A program made the position numbers and the translations under genes. From the NCBI GenBank assembly GCA_030697365.1, contig JAUYQH010000083.1:1-51148 (forward strand): 51,148 nucleotides of DNA, in the 5' to 3' direction. The stretch's first letter is position 1. Each line of letters starts with the position of its first letter. The DNA comes from Novosphingobium sp. (lineage in GTDB: Bacteria; Pseudomonadota; Alphaproteobacteria; Sphingomonadales; Sphingomonadaceae). Positions 43,263 to 51,148 of the stretch are shown piece after piece. Below the pieces are notes generated by a model. It made no database searches. It worked only from the letters and a program-made list of their open reading frames with translations, and was not told the origin of the DNA.

Positions 43263-43363
43263 GCGACCTGCGCCCCCGCTTATTGCTTACTTCGCAAACC
43301 CTTGAGCAACATTAACAACTCCACAACGCAGGTAAAGCGTTTCTTTGTTGCACATGCGAAGAA

Positions 43364-43389
43364 GGGCGCCGGCTTGGTAGCCGACGCCC
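43364..43389 (-). terminator. Rho-independent terminator after rplT
   Basis: GGGCGCCGGCT (43364-43374) and AGCCGACGCCC (43379-43389) pair at 10 of 11 positions with a TGGT loop. On the minus strand the stem is followed by TTCTTCGC, a T-rich end. It lies 27 bases downstream of the rplT stop and separates the ribosomal genes from the AraC copy B gene. Confidence 0.75.
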
Positions 43390-43415
43390 TCCCGAACTTC
43401 TTCAGCCTGGTTGGA

Positions 43416-43778
43416 TCAGGCTGCGGGCAGAGCCGCCTTGGCCTGAGCGATCACCGCGGTGAACACCGCGCCTTCGTTCATCGCCAGATCGGCCATGATC
43501 TTGCGATCGAGCGTGACCCCCGCCAGCTTGGCGCCGTGGATGAACTGCGAATAGGTCAGCCCCTCGGCGCGGACCGCAGCGTTGATCCGCTGGATCCACA
43601 ACGCGCGGAACGACCGCTTCTTTACCTTGCGGTCGCGATAGGCGTACTGCCCCGCCTTCTCGACCGCTTGGCGGGCGACGCGGATGGTGTTCTTGCGGCG
43701 GCCGCGATAGCCCTTGGCCTGCTCGAGGAGATTCTTGTGCTTGGCGCGGGTGGTAACACCCCTTTTGACACGTGCCAT
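43416..43778 (-). CDS. rplT: 50S ribosomal protein L20
   Basis: A 120-residue 23S-binding ribosomal protein needed for early large-subunit assembly. [20 protein letters not shown] and [20 protein letters not shown] are highly conserved, as is [20 protein letters not shown]. It is downstream of rpmI with a 73-base gap; infC, which often precedes rpmI, is not here. The ATG at 43778 is standard. Confidence 0.98.
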   Translation of the reverse strand: MARVKRGVTTRAKHKNLLEQAKGYRGRRKNTIRVARQAVEKAGQYAYRDRKVKKRSFRALWIQRINAAVRAEGLTYSQFIHGAKLAGVTLDRKIMADLAMNEGAVFTAVIAQAKAALPAA

Positions 43779-43851
43779 CTGTCCATTCCTTCAGAATTTT
43801 GATTGCCGCGATTTCTGGATCGCCGGATGGCCTCATCCGACTCGAAATCGC

Positions 43852-44055
43852 TCAATTCAGCCCGTAGGGCGCCCACTTCTTGATCGTCTTCGCATCAGCG
43901 TCGGAGATCACTTCGGTGCCGCGGTTCTGGCGGATGTACTTGGCATTGTGGCTCATCAGGCGATGGCGCTTGCCGGCGACGCCATGCTTGATCTTGCCGG
44001 TGGCGGTGAGCTTGAAGCGTTTCTTGACGCCGCTCTTGGTCTTCATCTTGGGCAT
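43852..44055 (-). CDS. rpmI: 50S ribosomal protein L35
   Basis: A 67-residue basic ribosomal protein: [40 protein letters not shown] are the family blocks. ATG at 44055 is set by AGGAG seven bases upstream; an in-frame upstream start would add unrelated residues. Forms an operon with rplT. The 125-base gap upstream to the cyclotransferase-like gene holds a weak 6-base stem at 44090-44112. Confidence 0.97.
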   Translation of the reverse strand: MPKMKTKSGVKKRFKLTATGKIKHGVAGKRHRLMSHNAKYIRQNRGTEVISDADAKTIKKWAPYGLN

Positions 44056-44179
44056 TTTGGTCTCCTGTTTCGGGGACACGCAGACCGGCCCTGGCAGCCC
44101 TAGTTAGCCAGGCAGGTCATCGGATTCGTGTCGATGAAGCGCGCGCCTGTAAGGCCGGAGCGGAGCAAAGGCAAGCTAA

Positions 44180-44626
44180 TCAGCCGGGGAGAGCGCCGGC
44201 GCCGCTCACCCCGAGGTAGCTTGCAAAGTCGCCATCGTGGATGGGGACGAAACTCCCAGCGATTGCCCGGTTCCAGACATAGGCTTCGCAATTCACTTCG
44301 CGTCCGTCCGGAAGCGTGGCGGTCAAGCCGCGGCGCAAATAGTCTGACCGGGCTGGATCGCCGGGGAAGAAGCCCTCGAACGCGTCCATTTCGGCCAGTT
44401 CCGCTTCGCCGAAGTCCGGGCCTGAGCGGTGGAGCCGTCCCTTGACCATAGGCCCAGCCGGATCGGCGACCAGCACCGGATAGTGGCCGCGCGGGTCGGG
44501 GACAGCATACAAGGAGCCGCGCACGGTAGCCGGCACGCCTGCATCGAGCAGCCCGACGAGTTCGGCCATTCTCCCGCTGACCAGTCCCGGCAGCAGCACG
44601 CCATAGAAGAACAGCGCGCGAATCAA
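44180..44626 (-). CDS. gamma-glutamylcyclotransferase-like (GGCT fold) protein
   Basis: A 148-residue protein: LFFYGVLLPGLVSG is the phosphate/glutamyl-binding turn (usually YGSL/YGTL), and ELAEMDAFEGF carries the conserved catalytic-type Glu84. The fold (AIG2/GGCT-like) is found in cyclotransferases and in proteins of unknown function, so the reaction is not certain. The start is TTG at 44626, overlapping the hisN stop by four bases (TTGA); no ATG fits the conserved N-terminus. Confidence 0.8.
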   Translation of the reverse strand: MIRALFFYGVLLPGLVSGRMAELVGLLDAGVPATVRGSLYAVPDPRGHYPVLVADPAGPMVKGRLHRSGPDFGEAELAEMDAFEGFFPGDPARSDYLRRGLTATLPDGREVNCEAYVWNRAIAGSFVPIHDGDFASYLGVSGAGALPG

Positions 44627-45405
44627 TGCCCGCAGGCAAGCGCTGCCACGGCGTCTTCGAGCCGCGCCGGGTCGCCCAGCGCAAGCACATGCCCGCTCGC
44701 CCCCGGCCCCAGCGGTTCGCCAGCCCAGTCGCTCACCGATCCGCCCGCACCCTCGATCACCGGGACCAGCGCGGCCCAGTCATGGAGCTTGAGGTTCGAT
44801 TCGCAGACCACGTCGAGATGGCCCGAGGCAAGCATGGCGTAATTGTAGCAATCGCCCCCCATCACCATCCGCTTGTGATCGGTGCGCGCGGCCAGCGCCA
44901 TGAAGTGTTCGCCGTCGTGGTCATCGAAATAGTGCGGGCCGGTGGTGGCGATCGCGGCGTCGGCGAGGTCGCGACAAGCGCGGGTGCGGATCGGCTGGCC
45001 GTTGAAGGTTGTCGGTTGCCCAGCCGCGCCCAGCCAGCGTTCGCCCAGGATCGGCTGGTCGATGATCCCCAGCACCGGCCAGCCTTCGACCAACAGAGCG
45101 ATCAGCGTACCGAACAACGGCCGTCCGGCGAGGAAGGCGGTGGTCCCGTCGATCGGATCGAGCACCCACTGCCGCCCGCTAGAGCCTTCGCTGTAGCCGA
45201 ACTCCTCGCCCGCGATGCCGTCGCGCGGCACTTCGGCGACGAGAATGCGGCGCATCGCCTCTTCCGCGGCGCGGTCGGCGATCGTTACCGGTGAGGCGTC
45301 GCCCTTGCGCTCGCTGGCCAGCCCGGCGCGGAAGTGCGGGCGGATCGCCGCCCCAGCGGAATCGGCGAGGCGCCGGGCGAGCGCAATGTCGTGATCGAGA
45401 CGCAT
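44623..45405 (-). CDS. hisN: histidinol-phosphatase / inositol monophosphatase family protein
   Basis: A Mg-dependent phosphatase of 260 residues. The metal motifs are EEFG (Glu67-Glu68 region), VLDPIDGTTAFLAGRP (Asp83, Asp86) and LKLHDWAALVPVIEGAGG near the C-terminus. The HisN-type alphaproteobacterial members dephosphorylate histidinol phosphate; an inositol-phosphatase or other role cannot be excluded. The ATG at 45405 is used. It diverges from the AraC-type gene with about 100 bases between them. Confidence 0.88.
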   Translation of the reverse strand: MRLDHDIALARRLADSAGAAIRPHFRAGLASERKGDASPVTIADRAAEEAMRRILVAEVPRDGIAGEEFGYSEGSSGRQWVLDPIDGTTAFLAGRPLFGTLIALLVEGWPVLGIIDQPILGERWLGAAGQPTTFNGQPIRTRACRDLADAAIATTGPHYFDDHDGEHFMALAARTDHKRMVMGGDCYNYAMLASGHLDVVCESNLKLHDWAALVPVIEGAGGSVSDWAGEPLGPGASGHVLALGDPARLEDAVAALACGH

Positions 45406-45505
45406 ACGGGATTCGCTAGCCGAGGCCGAAGCGGCGCGCCAGTCCATCCATATGCGAACGAATGGTAGGTTGCCCGCCGCGCAAACTCGCATATCGTGCG
45501 AGCCA

Positions 45506-46492
45506 ATGAAAAACATCGGGTCGCCACCGTCCTCGGCCGGAACAGAACCGGCTGCAGCATCGCTGCTGCCGCTCAGCGGAGCGACGCGCGATGGCCAGCC
45601 GCTTTCGTTGAACCGCGCTGCGGCTATCGACATGGCGCCGTGGCTTGCGCGGATCATGGCGGCCGAAGTCAACGTTCCGTCCGCAACGACGATCCAGTGC
45701 GGGATGTTCAACGACACCGCCAATCTGCGGGTGCTGATCTCTGGACGGTGGACCGCCGACACCGCCAGCGGGACGCGCCGTTACAATCGCGACAACGAAG
45801 GTCAGGCGCTGTTCTTCGGACCCCACGCCCGGAGGATGCCCATTACCTTCGATGGCAGCTTTCGGGTGATCGGCCTGTCGTTCCGCCCCGGCGCCGAGCA
45901 CGCGATGGGGGGAATCTTGCCAACGAATTCGATGGATCGGATCTTCGATTTCGACGCGATCGTCGGCCATGGCCGGCTGGCGAGCCGGTTCGATCTGGAC
46001 GCCGGCCACGAGGCATGGGCCGATCGTTTCGAAGTGCTGCTGCGCCAGTTCATTCATCATCGCGCACCGCCGCCGCCCGATCCGGTCACGCTGGCCTTCG
46101 ACCGCTTCGCTTTCGCTTCGCCCGAGGCTCCGATTGCCGAGTTCCTGCAAGGGTTCGGGGTTACCCAGCGTACGCTACAACGGATCGTCAGGCGCGACTT
46201 CGGGATGACCCCCAAACAGGTCTTGCGCCGCGCGCGGGTGCTCGACATGGCGTCTCAACTGCTCGGCGTCACCGCGCCCGACGAAACCGAGGCGCTGGCG
46301 CTGCGGTTCTTCGACCAGAGCCATCTGATCCGCGAATTCTCCCACTACTTTGGGATGACCCCGCAACAACTCGCACGCCGCCCCAACCCTCTGCTGCGGA
46401 TTACGCTTGAAGGGCGTCAGGCGCGGCGGCTGGAAGAACTGCAGCGAATCGATCCCGCCGCGGTCAAGCCATGGCGGGCCGAACCCGCTTAG
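45506..46492 (+). CDS. AraC-family transcriptional regulator (third in window)
   Basis: A 328-residue regulator with a different N-terminal domain from the tandem pair: [19 protein letters not shown] and [16 protein letters not shown]. The C-terminal AraC HTH is [20 protein letters not shown] then [20 protein letters not shown], and [20 protein letters not shown] is the second helix-turn-helix. The ATG at 45506 is used; target genes are unknown. Its stop overlaps the convergent prs stop by four bases. Confidence 0.88.
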   Translation: MKNIGSPPSSAGTEPAAASLLPLSGATRDGQPLSLNRAAAIDMAPWLARIMAAEVNVPSATTIQCGMFNDTANLRVLISGRWTADTASGTRRYNRDNEGQALFFGPHARRMPITFDGSFRVIGLSFRPGAEHAMGGILPTNSMDRIFDFDAIVGHGRLASRFDLDAGHEAWADRFEVLLRQFIHHRAPPPPDPVTLAFDRFAFASPEAPIAEFLQGFGVTQRTLQRIVRRDFGMTPKQVLRRARVLDMASQLLGVTAPDETEALALRFFDQSHLIREFSHYFGMTPQQLARRPNPLLRITLEGRQARRLEELQRIDPAAVKPWRAEPA

Positions 46493-47424
46493 TCGAACAG
46501 GCTTGAGACTGAGCTTTCGTCTGCGATCCGCCGGATCGCCTCGCCGATCAGCGGGGCGATAGGCAGGATACGGATGCGCGACGAATCCCTGGCCGCGTCG
46601 GTTGGCAGGATGGTGTCGGTGATCACCAGTTCCTTGAGCGCCGAATTGTCGACCCGCGCCACCGCCCCGCCCGAGAGCACGCCGTGGGTGATGTAGGCCG
46701 AGACACTCGCCGCGCCGGCTTCCATGATCGCCTGCGCGGCATTGCACAGCGTTCCGCCCGAATCGATGATGTCGTCGATCAACACGCAGCTCCGCCCGCG
46801 CACGTCGCCGATGATGTTCATCACTTCGGACGAGCCCGGCTTGTCGCGGCGCTTGTCGACGATCGCCAGCGGGGCGTTGTCGAGCCGTTTGGCCAGCGCA
46901 CGGGCGCGGACCACCCCGCCGACGTCGGGCGAGACGACCATCAACTCCTGCCCGGCGGTGCGCTCCAGGATGTCCTGCGCCATCGTCGGCGCGGCATAGA
47001 GGTTGTCGGTCGGGATATCGAAGAAGCCCTGGATCTGTCCGGCGTGAAGATCGACCGCGAGCACCCGGTCGGCGCCCGCCTTGTCGATCATGTTGGCGAC
47101 CAGCTTGGCCGAGATCGGAGTGCGCGAGCCGGATTTGCGATCTTGCCGGGCATAACCGAAGTAGGGCACCACCGCGGTGATCCGGCGGGCTGACGCGCGT
47201 TTGAGTGCGTCGATGCAGATCAGTAGTTCCATCAAATTGTCGTTGGCCGGGAAGCTCGTCGACTGGACCACGAACACGTCCTCGCCCCGGACGTTCTCGT
47301 GAATTTCGACGAACACTTCCTCGTCGGCGAAGCGACGCACGCTGGCGTCGGTCAGGGTAAGCTCGAGATAGCCCGCGATTGCCCGGGCGAGCGGCAGGTT
47401 CGAATTGCCGGCCATGATCTTCAT
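46489..47424 (-). CDS. prs: ribose-phosphate pyrophosphokinase
   Basis: Makes PRPP from ribose-5-phosphate and ATP, feeding purine, pyrimidine, histidine and NAD synthesis. Of 311 residues: [40 protein letters not shown] catalytic loop ([19 protein letters not shown]), [15 protein letters not shown], and the PRPP-binding loop [17 protein letters not shown]. It converges with the AraC gene by a four-base overlap. It lies near nadE, which uses PRPP-derived precursors. Confidence 0.96.
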   Translation of the reverse strand: MKIMAGNSNLPLARAIAGYLELTLTDASVRRFADEEVFVEIHENVRGEDVFVVQSTSFPANDNLMELLICIDALKRASARRITAVVPYFGYARQDRKSGSRTPISAKLVANMIDKAGADRVLAVDLHAGQIQGFFDIPTDNLYAAPTMAQDILERTAGQELMVVSPDVGGVVRARALAKRLDNAPLAIVDKRRDKPGSSEVMNIIGDVRGRSCVLIDDIIDSGGTLCNAAQAIMEAGAASVSAYITHGVLSGGAVARVDNSALKELVITDTILPTDAARDSSRIRILPIAPLIGEAIRRIADESSVSSLFD

Positions 47425-47514
47425 CGTGTTTCTCTCCCGCCCCGAACGCTGTTGGCCTTAGCCAGCGCGGGCGCGCGATTGCAATAAGCGGGGGCCGTAC
47501 CTATCCCCGGCTTC

Positions 47515-49182
47515 ATGCCCGACCAGCTCACCATCGTCCTTGCCCAGCTCAACCAGCGCGTCGGCGATCTTGCCGCCAATGCCCAGGCCATGCTCGACGC
47601 GCGCGACCGCCAGCGCGGCGCCGATCTGATCGTGTTCCCCGAACTCCATCTGATCGGCTATCCGCCCGAGGACCTCGTGCTCAAGCCCGCGCTGATCGAG
47701 CGCGCCGCGGCCGAACTTGAATCCCTCGCGAAGGCCACCGACGACGGCGGCCCGGCGATGTTGGTCGGCAGCGTCTTCGTGCGCGACGGGGCGCTCCACA
47801 ACGGGGTGGCGCTGCTCGACGCGGGCGCGGTCGTCGCGACGCGGTTCAAGCACGAGCTGCCCAATTACGGCACTTTCGACGAGAAGCGGCTGTTCATGCC
47901 CGGCCCCTTGCCCGAGCCGGTGATGTTCCGCGGCTGCATGCTGGGGCTGCCGATCTGCGAGGACATCTGGCACCCCGAAGTCTGCCGCCACCTTGCCGAA
48001 GCTGGCGCGGAACTGTTCATTTCGGTCAACGGCAGCCCGTATGAGATCGACAAGGACGAATTGCGGATCGACGGCGTGGCCAAGCGCCGCGCGATCGATA
48101 CCGGCACCCCGCTGATCTACCTCAACCGCGTCGGCGGGCAGGACGAGATCGTGTTCGACGGAGCCAGCTTCGTGGTCGGCCCGGAGGGTGCGGTGTGGGT
48201 CCAGTTGCCCGATTGGGAGGAGGCGGTGGTCGAGACCCGCTGGACGCGGACCCCGGTAGGCAGCGGCCACCGCTGGCGCTGCGAGCCGGGCGAGGTCCAC
48301 GATCTGGCCGGGCATCCCGAGGATATCTACTGCGCAATGGTCCTGGCGCTGCGCGACTACGTCGATACCAACCGCTTTCCCGGGGTGGTGCTTGGCCTGT
48401 CGGGCGGGATCGACAGCGCGATCTGTGCGGCGATCGCCGCCGACGCGTTGGGTCCCGACCGCGTTTGGGCGGTGATGCTGCCCAGCCGCTACACCAGCCA
48501 GGCCAGCCTCGATGACGCCACAGAATGCGCGCGGCTGATCGGTTGCCGTTACGATACGATCCCGATTCAGCCCGCGGTCGAGGCGTTCGATACGATGCTC
48601 GAAGGCAGCTTTGCCGACCGCGAAGTCGATATCACCGAGGAAAACATCCAGTCGCGGATTCGCGGGGTTACGCTGATGGCGCTCTCCAACAAGTTCGGTC
48701 CGATGCTGTTGACCACGGGCAACAAGAGCGAGATGAGCGTCGGCTACGCGACGATCTATGGCGATATGGCGGGGGGCTACAACCCGCTCAAAGATGCCTA
48801 CAAAACCACCGTGTTCCGCATTTCGGAGTGGCGCAACACAAAGCGCCCGAAGATCGGGCTGGGGCCGGACGGGCCGGTCATGCCCCGCACGATCATCGCC
48901 AAGCCGCCCTCGGCCGAACTGCGGCCCGATCAGAAGGATTCGGATTCGCTGCCGCCTTATGACGTGCTCGACGGCATCCTGCTGGGACTGGTCGAGCACG
49001 AGAAGAGTGTCGATCAGCTCGTCGCCGAGGGGTTCGAGCGGGAGACGGTGAAGCGGATCGAGCGGCTGCTTCATCTGGCCGAATACAAACGCCGCCAGGC
49101 GCCCCCGGGGGTCAAGCTGGGGATGCGCAACTTCGGCCGCGACCGGCGCTATCCGATTACGCACGCGTTCCGAAGCGGCTGA
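47515..49182 (+). CDS. nadE: glutamine-dependent NAD+ synthase
   Basis: Amidates NaAD to NAD+, using ammonia from an attached glutaminase. The 555-residue product has an N-terminal nitrilase domain (PELHLIGYPPEDLVLKPALI with catalytic Glu; FKHELPNYGTFDEKRLF with catalytic Lys; MLGLPICEDIWHPEV with catalytic Cys). The C-terminal synthetase domain has the ATP-binding VLGLSGGIDSAICAAIAADA and TTGNKSEMSVGYATIYGDMA. Length fits this fused class. Confidence 0.96.
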   Translation: MPDQLTIVLAQLNQRVGDLAANAQAMLDARDRQRGADLIVFPELHLIGYPPEDLVLKPALIERAAAELESLAKATDDGGPAMLVGSVFVRDGALHNGVALLDAGAVVATRFKHELPNYGTFDEKRLFMPGPLPEPVMFRGCMLGLPICEDIWHPEVCRHLAEAGAELFISVNGSPYEIDKDELRIDGVAKRRAIDTGTPLIYLNRVGGQDEIVFDGASFVVGPEGAVWVQLPDWEEAVVETRWTRTPVGSGHRWRCEPGEVHDLAGHPEDIYCAMVLALRDYVDTNRFPGVVLGLSGGIDSAICAAIAADALGPDRVWAVMLPSRYTSQASLDDATECARLIGCRYDTIPIQPAVEAFDTMLEGSFADREVDITEENIQSRIRGVTLMALSNKFGPMLLTTGNKSEMSVGYATIYGDMAGGYNPLKDAYKTTVFRISEWRNTKRPKIGLGPDGPVMPRTIIAKPPSAELRPDQKDSDSLPPYDVLDGILLGLVEHEKSVDQLVAEGFERETVKRIERLLHLAEYKRRQAPPGVKLGMRNFGRDRRYPITHAFRSG

Positions 49183-49200
49183 AGCGGCTCCATCAACCGG

Positions 49201-49905
49201 ATGGTAACCGATGTCGGCGATGCCTGTCGCGTGGCACCCGTTTACGTCAACGCCGACAAGTTCGTACTGGAGGGCGCGCCACCTGCGCCGCCCGAACTGT
49301 TCGCCATCGCCCGGCCCTTCGTCGATCGCGCCGTGCTGCGCTTCAAGGGTGTAAAGAGCGATGTCGAGCGTATCGCCAGCATCGTGATCAAGGCCCGCGC
49401 CGCGGGCGACCTGAGCGAGGACGCGGCACGACAGATCTGGTGGGATCGCGGCCACGTGCTGTCGAGTCCGGTGCAAAGCCGTTATCTCGAGGCGCGCCAG
49501 TTCGCACTGGTAGATAAGTACCAGCGCGCGCGGGCCGGGTTTCCCTGCTTCGACTGGCCCGATCGCCATGCCCGCGAGGCGCTCGAGGGGTTCGTCGTGG
49601 CGGGCGAGGGCGCGCTGGCGGCCGCGCTTGCGCTGGCCCACATCGAAAGAGCGATGAAATCGCTCCGGCTCGACTGGCGCGAACGGCGCCGGGGGATTCC
49701 GGCGCAGCTCTCCGCCGATCAGAAGGACATGGTGCGAGCGACCCAGGCGGCCTTGATCGCGCGCATTCCGCTGCGCAACCAGGCGATTCTGCTCGACGCC
49801 GGCGCGGCGCAGGGGTGGATCGCGGCTTATGGCACTAACGCCGAGAGGGCGGCACTGGATGCCGCTCGCGACGAAATCGAGCGCGACATCGCTCGCCATA
49901 TCTGA
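49201..49905 (+). CDS. hypothetical protein, unassigned
   Basis: A 234-residue soluble protein, not recognised. It is helix-rich, with conserved-looking PFVDRAVLRFKGVKSDVERI, DLSEDAARQIWWDRGHVL and AGFPCFDWPDRHAREALEGF. No membrane helix, no signal peptide. The ATG at 49201 is used; no clear ribosome site. It follows nadE by 18 bases and ends just before the Fur-box pair; it is probably not regulated with the next gene. Confidence 0.65.
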   Translation: MVTDVGDACRVAPVYVNADKFVLEGAPPAPPELFAIARPFVDRAVLRFKGVKSDVERIASIVIKARAAGDLSEDAARQIWWDRGHVLSSPVQSRYLEARQFALVDKYQRARAGFPCFDWPDRHAREALEGFVVAGEGALAAALALAHIERAMKSLRLDWRERRRGIPAQLSADQKDMVRATQAALIARIPLRNQAILLDAGAAQGWIAAYGTNAERAALDAARDEIERDIARHI

Positions 49906-49918
49906 CCTAGTTCGCTAT

Positions 49919-49933
49919 TGCGAATCATTCTCA
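49919..49933. promoter_or_regulatory. Fur-box-like inverted repeat 1
   Basis: TGCGAATCATTCTCA is a 7-1-7 inverted repeat: left arm TGCGAAT against TGAGAAT (reverse of ATTCTCA), six of seven matching. It fits the TGAGAAT-N-ATTCTCA Fur consensus with one mismatch. It stands 57 bases upstream of the gene at 49990. Confidence 0.65.
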
Positions 49934-49961
49934 TTGACACACGAAGCCATGCGCGACATCT

Positions 49962-49976
49962 TGAGAATCGTTCGCA
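49962..49976. promoter_or_regulatory. Fur-box-like inverted repeat 2
   Basis: TGAGAATCGTTCGCA is a second 7-1-7 inverted repeat, with centre 43 bases from that of box 1. Its reverse complement TGCGAACGATTCTCA is almost the same as box 1. It lies just ahead of the ribosome site of the gene at 49990, where binding would block initiation of transcription. Confidence 0.6.
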
Positions 49977-49989
49977 AGAGGAGCTGGCG

Positions 49990-50439
49990 ATGGCCTCCAT
50001 TCCCGATCAAACCCTGGCTGCGATGCGCACCGTTGCGCGGCTGGCGCAGCAGCCCGATTTGCGGGCTCAGTCGTTCGGCGCGGTCCACCTTGTCATGACG
50101 ATGCGGCTGCGGGCGATATTCGAACGCGCCGAGCGCGATCCCATCGCCGAACTGAGTGCGCGGCTGTGCAGCGTTCCGGCTGCCATTGCCGCGCTTGAGC
50201 TGTGCGACCAAGTCTGCGCGGTGTGGCCCGAGGCCTTCGCACTCCATCGCCCCTGCTGCGTCAAGCTCAGTCCCGACGAGCACACCCTTGCGCAGATGGC
50301 GCGCTGCGCCCGGGGCGGCGACCGCGCCGGGTTCAGCGCGGTGCTCGACGGGTTCGTCCGCATCGGCCGTCATGACAGCCTGTTCGACGCGACGGTTCGC
50401 GCACTCGCTTTGGTGCCCATCAACATCCCCCGCGGATAA
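49990..50439 (+). CDS. cysteine-rich small protein behind Fur-box pair, unassigned
   Basis: A 149-residue soluble protein with six cysteines: Cys60, Cys72 and Cys76 (LCDQVC), Cys89-Cys90 (LHRPCCVKLSPDE) and Cys106. This His-Cys-Cys stretch could bind metal or undergo redox change. From memory the layout resembles a small alphaproteobacterial DUF6628-type family, with low certainty. The ATG at 49990 is set by AGAGGAG at 49977-49983; an in-frame upstream start would include the Fur box and is rejected. Iron-regulated expression is inferred from the two boxes. Confidence 0.7.
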   Translation: MASIPDQTLAAMRTVARLAQQPDLRAQSFGAVHLVMTMRLRAIFERAERDPIAELSARLCSVPAAIAALELCDQVCAVWPEAFALHRPCCVKLSPDEHTLAQMARCARGGDRAGFSAVLDGFVRIGRHDSLFDATVRALALVPINIPRG

Positions 50440-50483
50440 GCTTCACGCTGGCGCGCCCCGGCCGCTGCGGTATACGCGCGGCC

Positions 50484-51148
50484 ATGATCGTCACCCGCTT
50501 CGCCCCCTCGCCCACCGGGCGGCTCCATGTCGGCAATATCCGCACCGCGCTGCACAACTGGATGCTGGCGAAGAAGCACGGCGGGCGGTTTCTGCTGAGG
50601 ATCGACGATACCGACGCCGGGCGCAGCCGCGAGGAGTACGTCGAGGCTATTCGCGCGGATCTCGCCTGGTTGGGGCTGCATCCCGATGGCGAGGAGCGGC
50701 AGTCCGCCCGATTCGCGCTCTACGAAACGCAATTCGCGCGGCTGGTCGAAGCGGGGCGGGTCTATCGCGCCTATGAGACCGCGCAGGAACTCGATCTCAA
50801 GCGCAAGGTCCAGCTCGGGCGCGGGTTGCCGCCGATCTACGACCGTGCCGCGCTCGCGCTGACCGACGCGGATCATGACGCCCTGTCGGCGACGGGCGTG
50901 ACGCCGCACTGGCGCTTCCGGCTCGATTCCGAAGCGCCGATCGAATGGCTCGACGGGATCCGCGGACCCCAGCATTTCGATCCGCGGCAGATGTCCGATC
51001 CGGTGGTCCGCCGCGCCGACGGATCGTGGCTGTACATGCTGCCCAGCGCGATCGACGATGTGGCGATGGGGGTGACCGACGTGTTGCGCGGCGAGGATCA
51101 CGTATCCAACACCGCCGCGCAGCTTCAGATGTTCGAAGCGCTCGGCGC
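50484..51148 (+). CDS. gltX: glutamyl-tRNA synthetase, 3' end outside window
   Basis: Charges tRNA-Glu. ATG at 50484 starts IVTRFAPSPTGRLHVGNIRT with the class I HIGH-type signature HVGN. FLLRIDDTDAGRSREEYVEA, GLPPIYDRAALAL and YMLPSAIDDVAMGVTDVLRG then HVSNTAAQ follow the family order. The frame is open to the last base, so the KMSKS half and anticodon domain are not visible. Sphingomonads often have two gltX copies; which one this is cannot be told. Confidence 0.93.
   Translation, partial: MIVTRFAPSPTGRLHVGNIRTALHNWMLAKKHGGRFLLRIDDTDAGRSREEYVEAIRADLAWLGLHPDGEERQSARFALYETQFARLVEAGRVYRAYETAQELDLKRKVQLGRGLPPIYDRAALALTDADHDALSATGVTPHWRFRLDSEAPIEWLDGIRGPQHFDPRQMSDPVVRRADGSWLYMLPSAIDDVAMGVTDVLRGEDHVSNTAAQLQMFEALG

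Noticed and set aside
44090..44112. CCTGGC/GCCAGG stem upstream of rpmI as a ribosomal-protein leader or terminator
   Set aside because: Only six bases, long loop and no T-tract; too weak to call.
47458..49899. 813-codon open frame on the minus strand opposite nadE
   Set aside because: Mirror frame of a confident NAD synthase gene, with low-complexity composition; a typical artefact of high GC content.
49918..49989. Upstream extension of the cysteine-rich gene from a start near 49918
   Set aside because: It would run through both Fur-box-like sites and lacks a ribosome site, while ATG 49990 has AGAGGAG.

Overview
The window is GC-rich chromosomal DNA with very tight gene packing, many 4-base start/stop overlaps and frequent GTG/TTG starts. 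Gene content and order (mnmE-mnmG-rsmG-parA-parB, hemE beside a DUF299 kinase gene, a DUF2497/PopZ-type protein, GANTC-rich intergenic DNA, SCPU-type pili) point to an alphaproteobacterium, most likely of the Sphingomonadales. No insertion sequences, prophage, CRISPR arrays, rRNA or tRNA genes were seen.

Layout. 1-7.1 kb: a partial Sua5/YrdC gene, two acyl-CoA dehydrogenases, a DUF815 ATPase, a sorbosone-dehydrogenase-like protein, free methionine-R-sulfoxide reductase and a glycine-zipper protein. 7.2-11.7 kb: a chaperone-usher pilus operon of the spore-coat-U (Csu) class, read leftward, with no recognisable tip adhesin. 11.8-17.7 kb: parB, parA, rsmG, mnmG, mnmE and a small DUF6489-type gene, with three parS sites embedded. 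17.8-24.2 kb: a dienelactone hydrolase, a TPR/aspartyl-hydroxylase protein, an NTF2-like protein, then the leftward run hemE-hemJ-rho-terC-ATPase. 24.24-24.57 kb: a non-coding stretch between hemE and the DUF299 gene, interpreted as the replication origin. 24.6-31.0 kb: ten rightward genes (ppsR, maf, aroE, coaE, dnaQ, hpf, ptsN, thioesterase, DUF1491, cell-wall hydrolase). 31.1-36.1 kb: leftward xth, erpA, CBS protein, 2Fe-2S ferredoxin, PopZ-like protein, TolC-family protein and PIMT. 36.3-37.8 kb: a class I fumarase interrupted by an in-frame amber codon. 37.8-47.4 kb: pheT-pheS, two tandem AraC paralogues, rplT-rpmI, a gamma-glutamylcyclotransferase-like gene, hisN, a third AraC-type regulator and prs. 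47.5 kb to the end: nadE, two unassigned genes (one behind two Fur-box-like sites) and the start of gltX.

How it fits together. The window holds the machinery that starts and organises chromosome replication: a putative oriC, the ParA/ParB partition proteins, three parS centromere sites 8-11 kb from oriC and, about 9 kb on the other side, a PopZ-family protein, the kind that anchors ParB-parS at the pole in Caulobacter. Around this lie housekeeping genes for translation, haem, NAD and PRPP. The observations most worth a second look are the oriC/parS/PopZ layout, the amber-interrupted fumarase, the double Fur-box gene near 49.99 kb, the near-perfect palindrome upstream of an acyl-CoA dehydrogenase, and the tip-less pilus operon.
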